Shown piece by piece: positions 46,509 to 55,849 of a stretch of 64,000 nucleotides of DNA. The notes beneath the pieces are model-generated. The model saw nothing but the letters and a program-made list of their open reading frames with translations. It did no database searches and was not told where the DNA came from. This DNA is from JBGSTR01 sp963707135. Lineage in GTDB: Bacteria; Pseudomonadota; Gammaproteobacteria; Chromatiales; Chromatiaceae. Where the stretch lies: NCBI GenBank assembly GCA_963707135.1, contig CAVPOY010000047.1, forward strand, positions 1-64,000, given 5' to 3'. Made by a program: the position numbers and the translations under genes. Position 1 is the stretch's first letter. Each line of letters starts with the position of its first letter.

Positions 46509-47689
46509 TCAGCCATAGAAGGTGTCCAGACGGCGAAACTCCGGACTTCCGGCAAGGGCCAGCGTCAGCTCGCGCTTGAGCGTCGCTGGGTCGGCGCCCC
46601 GTCGTAGAAGGGCGGATACAGGGAAATGGACCTCTACATCGATGCCGCCGTCAAGGTAGTGTAGGACGATCCGCTGGTGTTCGTTGGCCGCCGGGATCCC
46701 GGACCACAGGCTGGCGAGACGGGCAAGAACCTCTGCCCGCATGGCAGCCCCGCGCAGGGCGCGGCCCCTTCGTCGTCCTCCGGATCGATATGTACGGTAA
46801 CGTCCGTGATCTCGTCGATCTCCAGCTTTAGCCTCTGCTCGACCAGCACGCTAATCATGTGGCCCTCCGAGACGCTGACCTTCGGGTCGACCAGGATATG
46901 GACGTCAGCCGATGCCTGTCCCCCATGCCGGCGGGTACGCAGCATACGGATGTCCCGAACGCCGCCGACGGTCCGAATGGTGTCGCGGATGGCCGCGAGA
47001 CGATCATCGTCAAGGCCGGTGTCGACGAGTTCGTTGATTGCGCCCCACCCCAGGTCCCAGGCGATCTTCGCGATCATTATCGCCACGACCACGGCCGCGA
47101 TGGCGTCGAGATATGGAAGGCCCGCCATCGTACCGGCGATTCCGACTAGGACGACGACGGACGATACGGCATCGGAGCGGTGATGCCAGGCATTGGCCCG
47201 AAGCAGCTCCGAACGCACTGGTCGCGCGTAGCCAAGCGTCCACCAGTAGAGCCACTCCTTCGCACCGATGGACACCAGGGCCGCAACCAGCGCCATCGCC
47301 TGAGGATGCAGGAGCTCCTACGGTCAGAACAGGCGGTACACGGCGTCCCAGCCGATTCCGAAAGCGACCGCGAGCAACAGGAAAGCCAGGGTAAGCGTCG
47401 CGACGGTTTCGTATCGCGCATGGCCGTATGGATGATCCTCATCCGGTCCGAGGGTGGCGTGGTGGCACGCGAGCAGAACTAGGAGGCGGACAGCAAGTCC
47501 GAGAGCGAATGCACACCGTCGGTGACCAGGGCCTGAGACTGCGCGAGAACGCCGACGACGAGCTTGACGGCAGAGAGCAAGACATTGACGGCCGCTCCCT
47601 CCGACCACGGCGATGCGCCGGACAGCTTCGGCGCGGACGCGCATCCGTTCGGTGAGGTTAGAGGAGGCGGGAATCGGGGCGGTTGTCAC
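46509..47689 (-). pseudogene. Decayed cation diffusion facilitator gene
   Basis: Pieces of one CDF-family metal exporter in several frames. From GTG 47689: ERMRVRAEAVRRIAVVGG; then in another frame VNVLLSAVKLVVGVLAQSQ and VTDGVHSLSDLL; then back to HHATLGPDEDHPYGHARYETVA, ending in TGA (47324-47326) with a second in-frame TAG at 47318-47320; then ELLHPQAMALVAALVSIGAKEWLYWW and the dimerisation domain to DVTVHIDPEDDEG; and a last frame change near 46740 to RAEVLARLASLWSGIPAA. The metal-site motif HHSDAVSS-like (HHRSDAVSS) is kept. Two stops and at least three frameshifts mean it is inactive. Confidence 0.88.
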
Positions 47690-47902
47690 GTGTGGCGCCC
47701 GTTCGATCTTCTGAGGAAAAAGCGAGAAGAGAAGTCTACAGGGAATACGTGATTATGCGCTGACTGGAAATCGCGACCTGGCTGCTACCTCGTAGCGATT
47801 TGTTTGGTCCGAATTTACGTTGCGCCGCGAGGATGGATAAGACTCGAGGGTAACCGATATACTGATGTGCTTGCCCTGCCGTTGCGCCATAAGGAGCCGG
47901 TT
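47690..47902 (+). other. Upstream region of glyQS
   Basis: 213 bp, with a possible -10 TATACT at 47858-47863 (no good -35). AAGGAG at 47891-47896 is the glyQ ribosome binding site. No glycine riboswitch or T-box-like structure recognised. Confidence 0.4.
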
Positions 47903-48808
47903 TTGAGTTTCGAACCCGATGATGTATCGACGTTCCAAGGTCTGATTTTCGCCCTTGAGCGTTTCTGGGCCAGTCGCGGCTGCGTGGTCGTTCAACCCTA
48001 CGATATGGAGGTCGGCGCGGGGACCTTCCATCCGGCAACCTTCCTGCGTTCAATCGGCCCGGAGCCTTGGCGCAGCGCTTACGTTCAACCCTCCAGACGC
48101 CCGACCGACGGCCGTTACGGCGAAAATCCGAACCGGCTGCAGCACTACTACCAGTACCAGGTGGTGCTCAAGCCCTCGCCATTGGATATCCAGGAGATCT
48201 ATCTCGACTCATTGCGCTCGCTCGGAATCGATCCACTGGTTCATGACATCCGATTCGTCGAGGACAACTGGGAGTCTCCGACCTTGGGGGCTTGGGGACT
48301 GGGGTGGGAGGTCTGGCTAAACGGGATGGAGGTCACTCAGTTCACCTATTTCCAACAGGTGGGCGGATTGGACTGCAGGCCAGTCACCGGCGAGATTACC
48401 TACGGGCTCGAGCGGATCGCCATGTACCTACAAGGGGTCGAGAGCGTCTACGACCTGATCTGGAGCCGCTCGCCGTCATCGATCGTGACCTACGGCGACG
48501 TGTTCCACCAGAACGAGGTTGAGCAATCCAGGTACAACTTTGAGAAGGCGGACGTGGACGCGCTTTTCGCCCAGTTCGATACCTGCGAGCGAGTCAGCAG
48601 CGAGCTTGTTCGGCAGGGGCTCGCCCTGCCAGCCTACGAGCAGGTTCTTAGGGCGTCTCACACCTTCAATCTGTTGGATGCGCGGGGTGCGATCTCTGTA
48701 ACCGAGCGCCAACGCTTTATCCTGCGCGTGCGTTCGATAGCACGGGCCGTCGCGCAAGCCTTTTTTGAGAGTAGGGAGGCGCTCGGCTTCCCGATGCTTT
48801 CGCGATAG
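47903..48808 (+). CDS. glyQ: Glycine-tRNA ligase alpha subunit
   Basis: Catalytic subunit of the heterotetrameric glycyl-tRNA synthetase. 301 residues from TTG 47903, six bases after AAGGAG; an upstream in-frame start lacks a ribosome binding site. Class II motifs: FQGLIFALERFWASRGCVVVQPYDMEVGAGT, YGENPNRLQHYYQYQVVLKP, LGAWGLGWEVWLNGMEVTQFTYFQQ and ITYGLERIAMYLQ. The beta subunit follows after 11 bp. Confidence 0.97.
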   Translation: MSFEPDDVSTFQGLIFALERFWASRGCVVVQPYDMEVGAGTFHPATFLRSIGPEPWRSAYVQPSRRPTDGRYGENPNRLQHYYQYQVVLKPSPLDIQEIYLDSLRSLGIDPLVHDIRFVEDNWESPTLGAWGLGWEVWLNGMEVTQFTYFQQVGGLDCRPVTGEITYGLERIAMYLQGVESVYDLIWSRSPSSIVTYGDVFHQNEVEQSRYNFEKADVDALFAQFDTCERVSSELVRQGLALPAYEQVLRASHTFNLLDARGAISVTERQRFILRVRSIARAVAQAFFESREALGFPMLSR

Positions 48809-48819
48809 AGGGGAGAGAT

Positions 48820-50898
48820 TTGGACGCTTTTGCTGACCTTCTGGTCGAAATCGGTACCGAGGAACTCCCGCCCGCGTCCCTGCCCCAGCTCTCTAACGGG
48901 TTCCTCGAAGGCATGCGTGATCAGTTAGTGATTCAGGGCATCGCTTTCGATGAGATTGAGCCTTTCGCGACACCACGACGACTGGCGCTCGTCGCCCGGG
49001 GGGTCGCGACGCGGCAAACCGATCAGGATACGGTCAGGCGGGGTCCAAGCCTCCAGGCGGCCTTTGACGCCGATGGAACACCCACGCAGGCCGCGCTCGG
49101 TTTTGCGCGGTCCTGCGGTGTCGATGTCGAAGAGCTCACCCGGGAGCACTCCGGAAAGGGATCCTGGCTCTCGTTTCACAGTATGCGTCGGGGAGAACCA
49201 ACGAGCGGACTATTGCCGGCAATGGTCGAGTCCGCGCTCGGGGGGCTGCCCATTCCGAAGCGGATGCGCTGGGGATCGGGGGAGGAGGAGTTCGTGCGTC
49301 CGGTGCACTGGGTGTGCCTCATGCTTGGTGCAACACCTGTTCCGGGGAGAGTCCTAGGCGTAGCGTGCGGCAACTCAACTCGAGGACATCGGTTCCACCA
49401 CCCGGATTCGATCGAGATCTCCGCGCCCGGCTCCTACGCGGATACCCTTCGTCGCCGTGGCTTCGTCGAACCTTCATTCGGCAGACGCCGGGAAATGATC
49501 GTCGAACAGGTAGAGAGACTCGCCAACGAGCGCGGTCTACATCCGAGCATCAAACCCTGGCTCTTGGACGAGGTAACCTCCTTGGTCGAATGGCCGGTCG
49601 CGATCCTGGCTAACTTTGAAAGCGGTTTCCTGACCGTTCCGCCCGAAGTCCTGATCGAGACGATGCAAAAAAACCAGAAGTACTTCCCGCTTACCGATTC
49701 GCAGGGAGCGCTTCAGGCGTCTTTTATTGCCATCAGTAATATCGAGAGCCGGGATCCGGGTCAGGTCCGTGCCGGTAATGAACGCGTGATCCGGCCCCGC
49801 TTCGCCGACGCCAAGTTCTTCTGGAATCAGGATCTGAATACGCCTCTGGATCGTTTTGCCGATCGGCTCGGCTCGGTGGTGTTTCAGGAACGACTTGGCA
49901 CCCTGAGCGACAAGAGTGCTCGGGTCGGGAGGCTTGGACGCAAGCTAGCTGAGCGACTGGGCATCGACGCCGATCTGGTCGGGAGAGCCGCCCAGCTCGC
50001 GAAATGCGATCTCCTAAGCGCGATGGTCGTCGAATTCCCCGGGTTGCAGGGAACCATGGGCCGTTACTACGCCCTCCATGCCGGGGAGGATGCGTCTGTC
50101 TGCACAGCGATTGAGGAACAATACCTTCCGCGCTTTGCTGGCGACAAACTTCCGGAAGTGGACTGCGGTCGGGTCCTGGCGACCGCCGAGCGGCTTGATA
50201 CGCTGGTTGGAATTTTCGGAATCGGTCTACGCCCCACCGGTACAAAGGATCCGTACGGGCTGAGAAGGGCTTCCATTGCGGTGCTGCGCATGTTGATCGA
50301 AATACCCTTGCCGCTGGATCTGCGCGAAGCGCTCGGATATGCGGCGGCTGGTTTTCCCGCCGGGCTCCTGTCGGAAGATGCCGTCGATTCGGTGCTCGAG
50401 TACATGCTGGATCGCCTACGCAGCTACTACCTGGATCGCGGCGTCGCACCGGACACCGTGGAAGCGGTGGTTTCGACAGGCGTCACGGTTCTGAGCGATC
50501 TGGACAGGCGGATCGTGGCCGTATCGGAGTTTCGCAAACTTACAGCGGCGGAAGCGTTGTCAGCGGCCAACAAGAGGATTCGAAATATCCTGATGAAGGC
50601 AGAAGTGGAGGCGGCTTCCGGCCTGAGTCCCAATCCAGCGCAAATGAAGGAAGAGGCCGAAATCCGTCTCGTCGAACGCATGGACGAGCTTGCAAGCGTA
50701 ATCGCACCGCTGACTGCCAGGCAGGATTACATCGGTGTCCTACGCACGCTCGCGGGGCTTCGGGATGAGGTCGATGCCTTCTTCGATGAGGTGCTTGTAA
50801 TGGACGAAGACCCAGCGCTTCGAGGAAATCGGATCCGGATACTGCAAATCCTCTACGGGATGTTTCTCGACGTCGCCGATATTTCGAGGCTTCAGTGA
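48820..50898 (+). CDS. glyS: Glycine-tRNA ligase beta subunit
   Basis: tRNA-binding subunit, 692 residues from TTG 48820 with GGGGAGAG upstream. Family segments: DLLVEIGTEELPPASL at the start, VEWPVAILANFESGFLTVPPEVLIETMQKNQKYF, GNERVIRPRFADAKFFWNQDL, and LQGTMGRYYALHAGED. The C-terminal HD-like and anticodon-binding domains run to the end (VMDEDPALRGNRIRIL). The stop overlaps the next start. Confidence 0.97.
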   Translation: MDAFADLLVEIGTEELPPASLPQLSNGFLEGMRDQLVIQGIAFDEIEPFATPRRLALVARGVATRQTDQDTVRRGPSLQAAFDADGTPTQAALGFARSCGVDVEELTREHSGKGSWLSFHSMRRGEPTSGLLPAMVESALGGLPIPKRMRWGSGEEEFVRPVHWVCLMLGATPVPGRVLGVACGNSTRGHRFHHPDSIEISAPGSYADTLRRRGFVEPSFGRRREMIVEQVERLANERGLHPSIKPWLLDEVTSLVEWPVAILANFESGFLTVPPEVLIETMQKNQKYFPLTDSQGALQASFIAISNIESRDPGQVRAGNERVIRPRFADAKFFWNQDLNTPLDRFADRLGSVVFQERLGTLSDKSARVGRLGRKLAERLGIDADLVGRAAQLAKCDLLSAMVVEFPGLQGTMGRYYALHAGEDASVCTAIEEQYLPRFAGDKLPEVDCGRVLATAERLDTLVGIFGIGLRPTGTKDPYGLRRASIAVLRMLIEIPLPLDLREALGYAAAGFPAGLLSEDAVDSVLEYMLDRLRSYYLDRGVAPDTVEAVVSTGVTVLSDLDRRIVAVSEFRKLTAAEALSAANKRIRNILMKAEVEAASGLSPNPAQMKEEAEIRLVERMDELASVIAPLTARQDYIGVLRTLAGLRDEVDAFFDEVLVMDEDPALRGNRIRILQILYGMFLDVADISRLQ

Positions 50899-51254
50899 AC
50901 GACGGCGAGAGTCCGGATTCCAGTTTATTTGCCGACATGGTGCAGGCGGTCCGGGCATTTCACACTAAGCATCGATTCCGGGAGCGTGGCGGCGAGGAGA
51001 TGACCTACCGCATTGCCCTCATGAGCGAGGAGCTTGGCGAAATCTCGTCGTGCGTTACCAAGGGTCGACCGCTCGAAGAACTTTCCGAGGAGGTTGCCGA
51101 CCTACTTATTCTGGTAATGGGCACCGCGATTGCTGGGGACTTTGATCTCGAGCAGGCGTTCTGGGCAAAGATGGGCAAACTGGAACGGCGCGAGGGTCGG
51201 ATTATCAACGGGCGGATTCGGGTTTCCGAGTTTCGCGCTTCAGATGGTGACTGA
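50895..51254 (+). CDS. MazG-like nucleotide pyrophosphohydrolase
   Basis: 119 residues from GTG 50895, overlapping the glyS stop (GTGA). All-alpha NTP-PPase fold: helix 1 MVQAVRAFHTKHRFRERGGEEMTYRIALMSEELGEI with the EExxE-type metal site (SEELGE), and the second site EEVADLLILVMGTAIAGDFD with the ExxD pattern. Such enzymes hydrolyse non-canonical or excess nucleoside triphosphates; the substrate is not predictable. It overlaps gmhB by 11 bases. Confidence 0.85.
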   Translation: MNDGESPDSSLFADMVQAVRAFHTKHRFRERGGEEMTYRIALMSEELGEISSCVTKGRPLEELSEEVADLLILVMGTAIAGDFDLEQAFWAKMGKLERREGRIINGRIRVSEFRASDGD

Positions 51255-51795
51255 TCGGCTCCTGATCCTGGACAGGGACGGGGTCATAAACGCGGATTCC
51301 GACGCTTACATCAAGAGCACCGACGAGTGGGATCCCTTACCTGGCAGTATCGAGGCAATCGCTCGGCTATCCAATAAGGGCTTCTTGGTCGCTATCGCTA
51401 GTAACCAGTCCGGACTCGCCCGTGGCCTATTTACGTTTTCGCAGCTAAACGCGATGCATCGCAAGCTTCGTGACCTGGTCTCCGAGCAGGGGGGCAGAAT
51501 CGAGGTGATCGCGTTCTGCCCTCACGCACCGGGTGAAAATTGTCCCTGTCGTAAACCACGGCCAGGTTTGCTGCAGGAGATAGCCAGCCGACTCAGTATA
51601 AGCTTAATCGGTGCCCCATTCGTCGGAGACTCGCTGTCCGATCTGGAGTCTGCCCGTTCGGTTGGAATGCGTCCGTGGCTGGTTAAGTCTGGTAAAGGTG
51701 CCAAGACCCTGCATGCCAACCGCGCCCGCCTCAAAGGTGTCCGCATTTTCGAAGACCTTCGAGCTGTAGCCGACCACCTCCTATCTTCCGTCTGA
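51244..51795 (+). CDS. gmhB: D-glycero-beta-D-manno-heptose 1,7-bisphosphate 7-phosphatase
   Basis: HAD-family phosphatase of the ADP-heptose pathway for lipopolysaccharide core. 183 residues from ATG 51244. Catalytic DRDGVIN near residue 10, SNQSGLARG, the zinc-binding loop CPHAPGENCPCRKPRPGLL (one His, three Cys) typical of GmhB, and FVGDSLSDLESARSVGM. Located between glyS and plsC as in many gammaproteobacteria. Confidence 0.95.
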   Translation: MVTDRLLILDRDGVINADSDAYIKSTDEWDPLPGSIEAIARLSNKGFLVAIASNQSGLARGLFTFSQLNAMHRKLRDLVSEQGGRIEVIAFCPHAPGENCPCRKPRPGLLQEIASRLSISLIGAPFVGDSLSDLESARSVGMRPWLVKSGKGAKTLHANRARLKGVRIFEDLRAVADHLLSSV

Positions 51796-51800
51796 TCCAA

Positions 51801-52538
51801 ATGGCGTTCCTGCGTTCCGTAGCCTACCTGCTCTTCCTGAGCACCTCGACCGTATTTTTTGCGGTGCCTATCGTGCTCTTTGCGCCGCTGTTGCAGAACG
51901 GAATTCGCTCGCGGATAGCCCGGGCTTGGGCCCATACAAATCTCGTCGCCCTGCGTTGGTTGTGTGGGCTCGATTACGAGGTTCATGGCGTCGAGAATCT
52001 CCCAAACGAAGCTGCGGTCGTGCTTTGTAATCACCAGTCAGCCTGGGAGACGATCGTCCTGCGCGCAATTCTGCCACTAGAGCAGACCTGGGTGCTAAAA
52101 CGGGAACTACTCTGGATCCCACTGTTCGGCTGGGCGCTCGCACGCTTCAGGCCCATTGCGATTAACCGCGCCTCCGGCCGGCAGGCGGTCAAGCAACTGC
52201 TGAGTGCGGGCCGTCAGGCCCTCGAGGCGGGACGCTGGGTTATCGTTTTCCCTGAGGGAACCAGAGTTCCGCCGGGGGAGCACCGGCCTTTCGCCATTGG
52301 GGGGGCACTTCTGGCGGCGCGCAACAAGTCGCTCATCGTTCCTATCGCACACAATGCAGGGGTCTTCTGGGCCCGGCGTAGCCTGGTTAAGTTCCCGGGA
52401 AAAATCGATCTGGTGATAGGTGAACCGATTTCCACCAATGGAAAGTCACCGACCGAGCTGAATGCCGAGGTTGAGCATTGGATTAGCTCACGGGTATTGG
52501 CGCTTCCGCTAGGGGACCGGGAAGAGGAGGTCCGTTAA
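51801..52538 (+). CDS. plsC: 1-acyl-sn-glycerol-3-phosphate acyltransferase
   Basis: Membrane acyltransferase making phosphatidate. 245 residues. Motif I is NHQSAWE, an HX4E form in place of the classical HX4D, known in other proteobacterial PlsC-like proteins. Motif II FRPIAINRASGRQA and motif III FPEGTRVPPGE are present, with LIVPIAHNAG as motif IV. A hydrophobic N-terminal helix spans about residues 8-30. It follows gmhB by five bases and converges with gyrB without a clear terminator in the 18-bp gap. Confidence 0.94.
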   Translation: MAFLRSVAYLLFLSTSTVFFAVPIVLFAPLLQNGIRSRIARAWAHTNLVALRWLCGLDYEVHGVENLPNEAAVVLCNHQSAWETIVLRAILPLEQTWVLKRELLWIPLFGWALARFRPIAINRASGRQAVKQLLSAGRQALEAGRWVIVFPEGTRVPPGEHRPFAIGGALLAARNKSLIVPIAHNAGVFWARRSLVKFPGKIDLVIGEPISTNGKSPTELNAEVEHWISSRVLALPLGDREEEVR

Positions 52539-52556
52539 CGTAGACTGAAGCTTCGG

Positions 52557-54962
52557 TCAAACATCAAGATTCTCGACATCCAACGCATTGCGCTCGATAA
52601 ACTCGCGCCGGGGCTCGACGTTGTCTCCCATGAGAGTCGTGAAGATCTGATCCGCGGCAACCGCGTCTTCTATCGTCACTCGGAGTAGTCTTCGAGTCTC
52701 TGGATTCATGGTCGTGTCCCAAAGTTGATCGGGGTTCATCTCCCCCAATCCCTTGTACCGCTGAATGCTGTATCCTCGTTGCGCCTCGGCCAAGAGCCAT
52801 CGTATTCCATCGCCCAGGTCGGTGATCTCTCGCCGCTTCTCCCCTCGAACGATATAAGCGCCCGGCTCAAGCAGGCCATCGAGCTTCTCGCCGTACTCGA
52901 CAATCTTCGCATAGTCGGCAGTGTGAAAAAAATCGAGCGGGACCAGTCGAGTCTCCGGGATGCCATGCACCAACCGGGTTACCTCCAGTACCGCGGTCTT
53001 GCCTTCGGTTCTTTGGGAACGCCGTAGCACATACCGATAGGACGGAGATCCAGGTGAATTTAGGCGGGTTTCAAGCGCCAAGCACCACTCCGCGATCGTC
53101 GATTCGTCGCCGGCCATTTCATCGTTTAGGGCTGGCATCCGCACAAGTTCCTGCAAAAAACTGGCGTCGTATCGAGAAGACAAGCGGCGCACGATGCCGA
53201 CGAAAACCTGGTAATCGCGCGCGAGCGTCTCCAAGGCCGAACCTCCGAGGGGCGGTGAGTCGGAGGAAACATGCAGATCGGCACCATCGAGCGCGGACCG
53301 AAGCATTGCGGCGTTCAACTCCCTGTCATCGAGGAGATAGTCCTCCTGCTTTCCCTTTTTCATCTTGTAGAGGGGTGGCTGGGCGATATAGATATACCCA
53401 CGCTCGGCTAGCTCCGGCATCTGTCGGTAGAAGAACGTCAGCAATAGTGTTCGGATGTGGGCACCATCAACGTCCGCATCGGTCATGATGATGATGCGGT
53501 GGTATCTGAGATTATCCGGGTTGTACTCTTCTCGTCCTATGCCGCACCCGAGGGCCGTGATCAGAGTTCCCACCTCCACGGAAGAGAGCATCTTGTCGAA
53601 TCTGGCTTTCTCGACGTTGAGGATCTTTCCTTTTAGCGGAAGAATGGCCTGAAATGCGCGATCGCGCCCCTGCTTAGCGGAGCCGCCGGCTGAGTCGCCC
53701 TCGACAAGATAGAGTTCGGATTTCGACGGGTCCTTTTCCTGACAGTCGGCCAACTTTCCCGGGAGTCCGGCGACGTCGAGGACTCCCTTACGGCGGGTCA
53801 TCTCGCGAGCCTTGCGGGCCGCGTCACGGGCGCGGGCCGCCTCGAGCATTTTCTGGGCGATCGCCTTCGCCTCCGCGGGCTGTTCCTCGAGGAAAATGTT
53901 CAGGTGCTCGACAACGAGAGATTCTACGACGCCCTTGACCTCCGACGAGACCAGCTTGTCTTTGGTCTGCGATGAGAATTTAGGATCTGGAATCTTTACC
54001 GATAGGACCGCGGTCAAGCCTTCCCGGGCATCGTCACCAACGGCTCGGACCTTCTGGCTTCGGTCCAACCCCTCTCGCTCGATATAGGAGTTCAGCGTTC
54101 GGGTGAGACCGGCTCTAAATCCGGCAAGGTGCGTTCCACCGTCCCTTTGTGGAATGTTGTTGGTGTAACAAAAAATGCTTTCCTGAAAACTCTCGTTCCA
54201 CTGGAGAGCGAGTTCCACCGTTACCGATTGTGATTCGGCCGTGAAATAGACGACGGAGGGGTGGATAGGCGTTTTGTTGCGGTTCAGAAGCTCAACGAAT
54301 GCTCGAATTCCACCCTGATACTCGAACAGATCCTCTTTTCCTGTGGATTCCTCATAGAGATGGATTCGAACACCTGAATTAAGGAAAGAGAGCTCCCTTA
54401 ATCGCTTAGCCAAGATGTCGTAATGAAACTCGAGGTCGGAGAAGATCTTCGGCGAAGGGTAGAAGCGTATTTCGGTTCCCGTCTGGCTCGAGTCGCCGAC
54501 CACGCGCAAAGGGTAACTTGGAATACCGAGACGATACTCTTGCTCATGCAGTTGGCCGCCTCTGCAAATCTTCAATAGGAGGCGCTCGGATAATGCATTT
54601 ACAACCGATACCCCAACCCCATGAAGACCGCCCGAGACCTTGTACGAGTTGTCGTCGAACTTCCCTCCCGCGTGTAGCACCGTAAGGATCACCTCGGCGG
54701 CCGACCGCTGCTCTTCCGCGTGGATGTCGACAGGGATTCCCCGGCCGTTATCGGTGACGGATACAGAACCGTCCCGATGTAGTGTCACTCGAATCTCGTT
54801 ACAGTGGCCTGCGAGAGCTTCGTCTATCGAGTTGTCTACAACTTCGAAGACCATGTGATGAAGGCCCGTTCCGTCGTCGGTATCACCGATATACATTCCG
54901 GGTCGCTTTCGGACCGCGTCTAGACCGCGGAGTACCTTTATATTGGTAGAGTCGTAGCTCAT
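52557..54962 (-). CDS. gyrB: DNA gyrase subunit B
   Basis: ATPase subunit of DNA gyrase, 801 residues. GHKL ATP site: VVDNSIDEALAGHCNEI, VTDNGRGIPVDIH and GGLHGVGVSVVNALSE. Toprim domain: ELYLVEGDSAGGSAKQGRDR and MTDADVDGAHIRTLLLTFFYRQ. Includes the Gram-negative insert (about residues 555-720). The C-terminus is QRYKGLGEMNPDQLWDTTM..FIERNALDVENLDV. Transcribed toward plsC, and separated from dnaN by an unusual gap of 887 bp. Confidence 0.98.
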   Translation of the reverse strand: MSYDSTNIKVLRGLDAVRKRPGMYIGDTDDGTGLHHMVFEVVDNSIDEALAGHCNEIRVTLHRDGSVSVTDNGRGIPVDIHAEEQRSAAEVILTVLHAGGKFDDNSYKVSGGLHGVGVSVVNALSERLLLKICRGGQLHEQEYRLGIPSYPLRVVGDSSQTGTEIRFYPSPKIFSDLEFHYDILAKRLRELSFLNSGVRIHLYEESTGKEDLFEYQGGIRAFVELLNRNKTPIHPSVVYFTAESQSVTVELALQWNESFQESIFCYTNNIPQRDGGTHLAGFRAGLTRTLNSYIEREGLDRSQKVRAVGDDAREGLTAVLSVKIPDPKFSSQTKDKLVSSEVKGVVESLVVEHLNIFLEEQPAEAKAIAQKMLEAARARDAARKAREMTRRKGVLDVAGLPGKLADCQEKDPSKSELYLVEGDSAGGSAKQGRDRAFQAILPLKGKILNVEKARFDKMLSSVEVGTLITALGCGIGREEYNPDNLRYHRIIIMTDADVDGAHIRTLLLTFFYRQMPELAERGYIYIAQPPLYKMKKGKQEDYLLDDRELNAAMLRSALDGADLHVSSDSPPLGGSALETLARDYQVFVGIVRRLSSRYDASFLQELVRMPALNDEMAGDESTIAEWCLALETRLNSPGSPSYRYVLRRSQRTEGKTAVLEVTRLVHGIPETRLVPLDFFHTADYAKIVEYGEKLDGLLEPGAYIVRGEKRREITDLGDGIRWLLAEAQRGYSIQRYKGLGEMNPDQLWDTTMNPETRRLLRVTIEDAVAADQIFTTLMGDNVEPRREFIERNALDVENLDV

Positions 54963-55167
54963 TGGGGCTCTTTCGTCACAACGTTGGAAAGGAAAGGGGG
55001 TGTGGAGTCACATTCGCACACCAGAATGTGGGAAGCGGGGCCGACGTAGAGGCATTACACTTCGAGAATCCAGATTATATGGGATTGCCTTCCATGACAC
55101 TGGCGGGCTGCACCTTCACTAGACCAGTGGCAGCAGGTTTCACATATCCTTCATGTCTCGGAGGATA

Positions 55168-55189
55168 CCTTGTTCCACGTGGAACAAGG
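55168..55189. other. parS centromere site 1
   Basis: CCTTGTTCCACGTGGAACAAGG is a perfect 22-bp palindrome whose core TGTTCCACGTGGAACA (55171-55186) matches the ParB-binding parS site of pseudomonads and other bacteria. Its place close to dnaA/dnaN/gyrB is where parS clusters. Confidence 0.9.
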
Positions 55190-55480
55190 CACGCCATTCA
55201 GCTCGTTCCAGCTGCACCATCACGACGTACTGGACGCGCTGATACCTCTTTTGCAACGATAAAAAAAACCGGCGCCGATGCAACCCGCCCTTGCACAGTT
55301 ACAAAATTTATCTTGCCAGAAATGGACTAAGCTTGGATCGCTAGATCTCGATCAGGTCCGATTCCTCTATTTGAGCTATCGAATAGCCGAGGAGCACACT
55401 GAGATGCGGCTTCAGCAACCATTTATAGCTTCCCCGAAAAAATTGCCGACAAACCTGCTTCAACTTCTTGGCAAACCTTA

Positions 55481-55494
55481 GTTCCACGTGGAAC
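55481..55494. other. parS centromere site 2
   Basis: GTTCCACGTGGAAC, the perfect 14-bp parS core, flanked by A on both sides (one mismatch to the 16-bp consensus). It is 310 bp from site 1 in the same gap. No parA/parB genes are in the window; in this group they usually lie after mnmE/mnmG, beyond the right edge. Confidence 0.85.
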
Positions 55495-55849
55495 AGGTTC
55501 CAATCGACAAGCTTCTGTCGGAGCGATGGCGCCCCTTTAGGAACTGACGACGATTGTCGCCCACCGGCTTGAGGGAGGATCCGAGCCCTCCATTCGAAAC
55601 GCAGCCCGCTTGTTTGCAACCACTAAAGTCGGACATGAAATAAGAACAACATGCCGCTTCAGCACCAAGAGTTGTTCCGCGAAGCAACTCCCACGTGCAA
55701 CCCGATGCAGAGTCATCGACGCAGCCGGCCTTACCAGCCCCCATTCCGCCCTTCCCCAATCAAAAAGAGTGCTCCCATTCGATCTGCTAGTCCCGGGTTT
55801 TTCGTAAATCAGCTGATACGTCTCTCGACACGTCGTCGGCTCAGTTCAG

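Larger units (their letters stand above)
54963..55849. other. Gap between dnaN and gyrB, no recF
   Basis: 887 bp with no credible gene. The usual gammaproteobacterial order is dnaA-dnaN-recF-gyrB; none of the six frames here shows a RecF P-loop or ABC signature, and the gap is shorter than recF (about 1.1 kb). It holds two parS-type palindromes (55168-55189 and 55481-55494) and base composition lower in GC than the neighbours, so it is likely a chromosomal control region. Confidence 0.7.

Noticed and set aside
46509..47689. Several separate small genes in the efflux remnant
   Set aside because: The fragments join in order into one CDF protein, so they are pieces of a single pseudogene.
47690..47902. 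Glycine riboswitch or T-box before glyQ
   Set aside because: The leader lacks the conserved riboswitch core and T-box sequences; glycine riboswitches normally precede gcv genes.
54962..55330. Plus-strand open frame between gyrB and dnaN considered as a gene or recF relic
   Set aside because: No similarity to RecF, no ribosome binding site, and it includes a parS palindrome; treated as non-coding.
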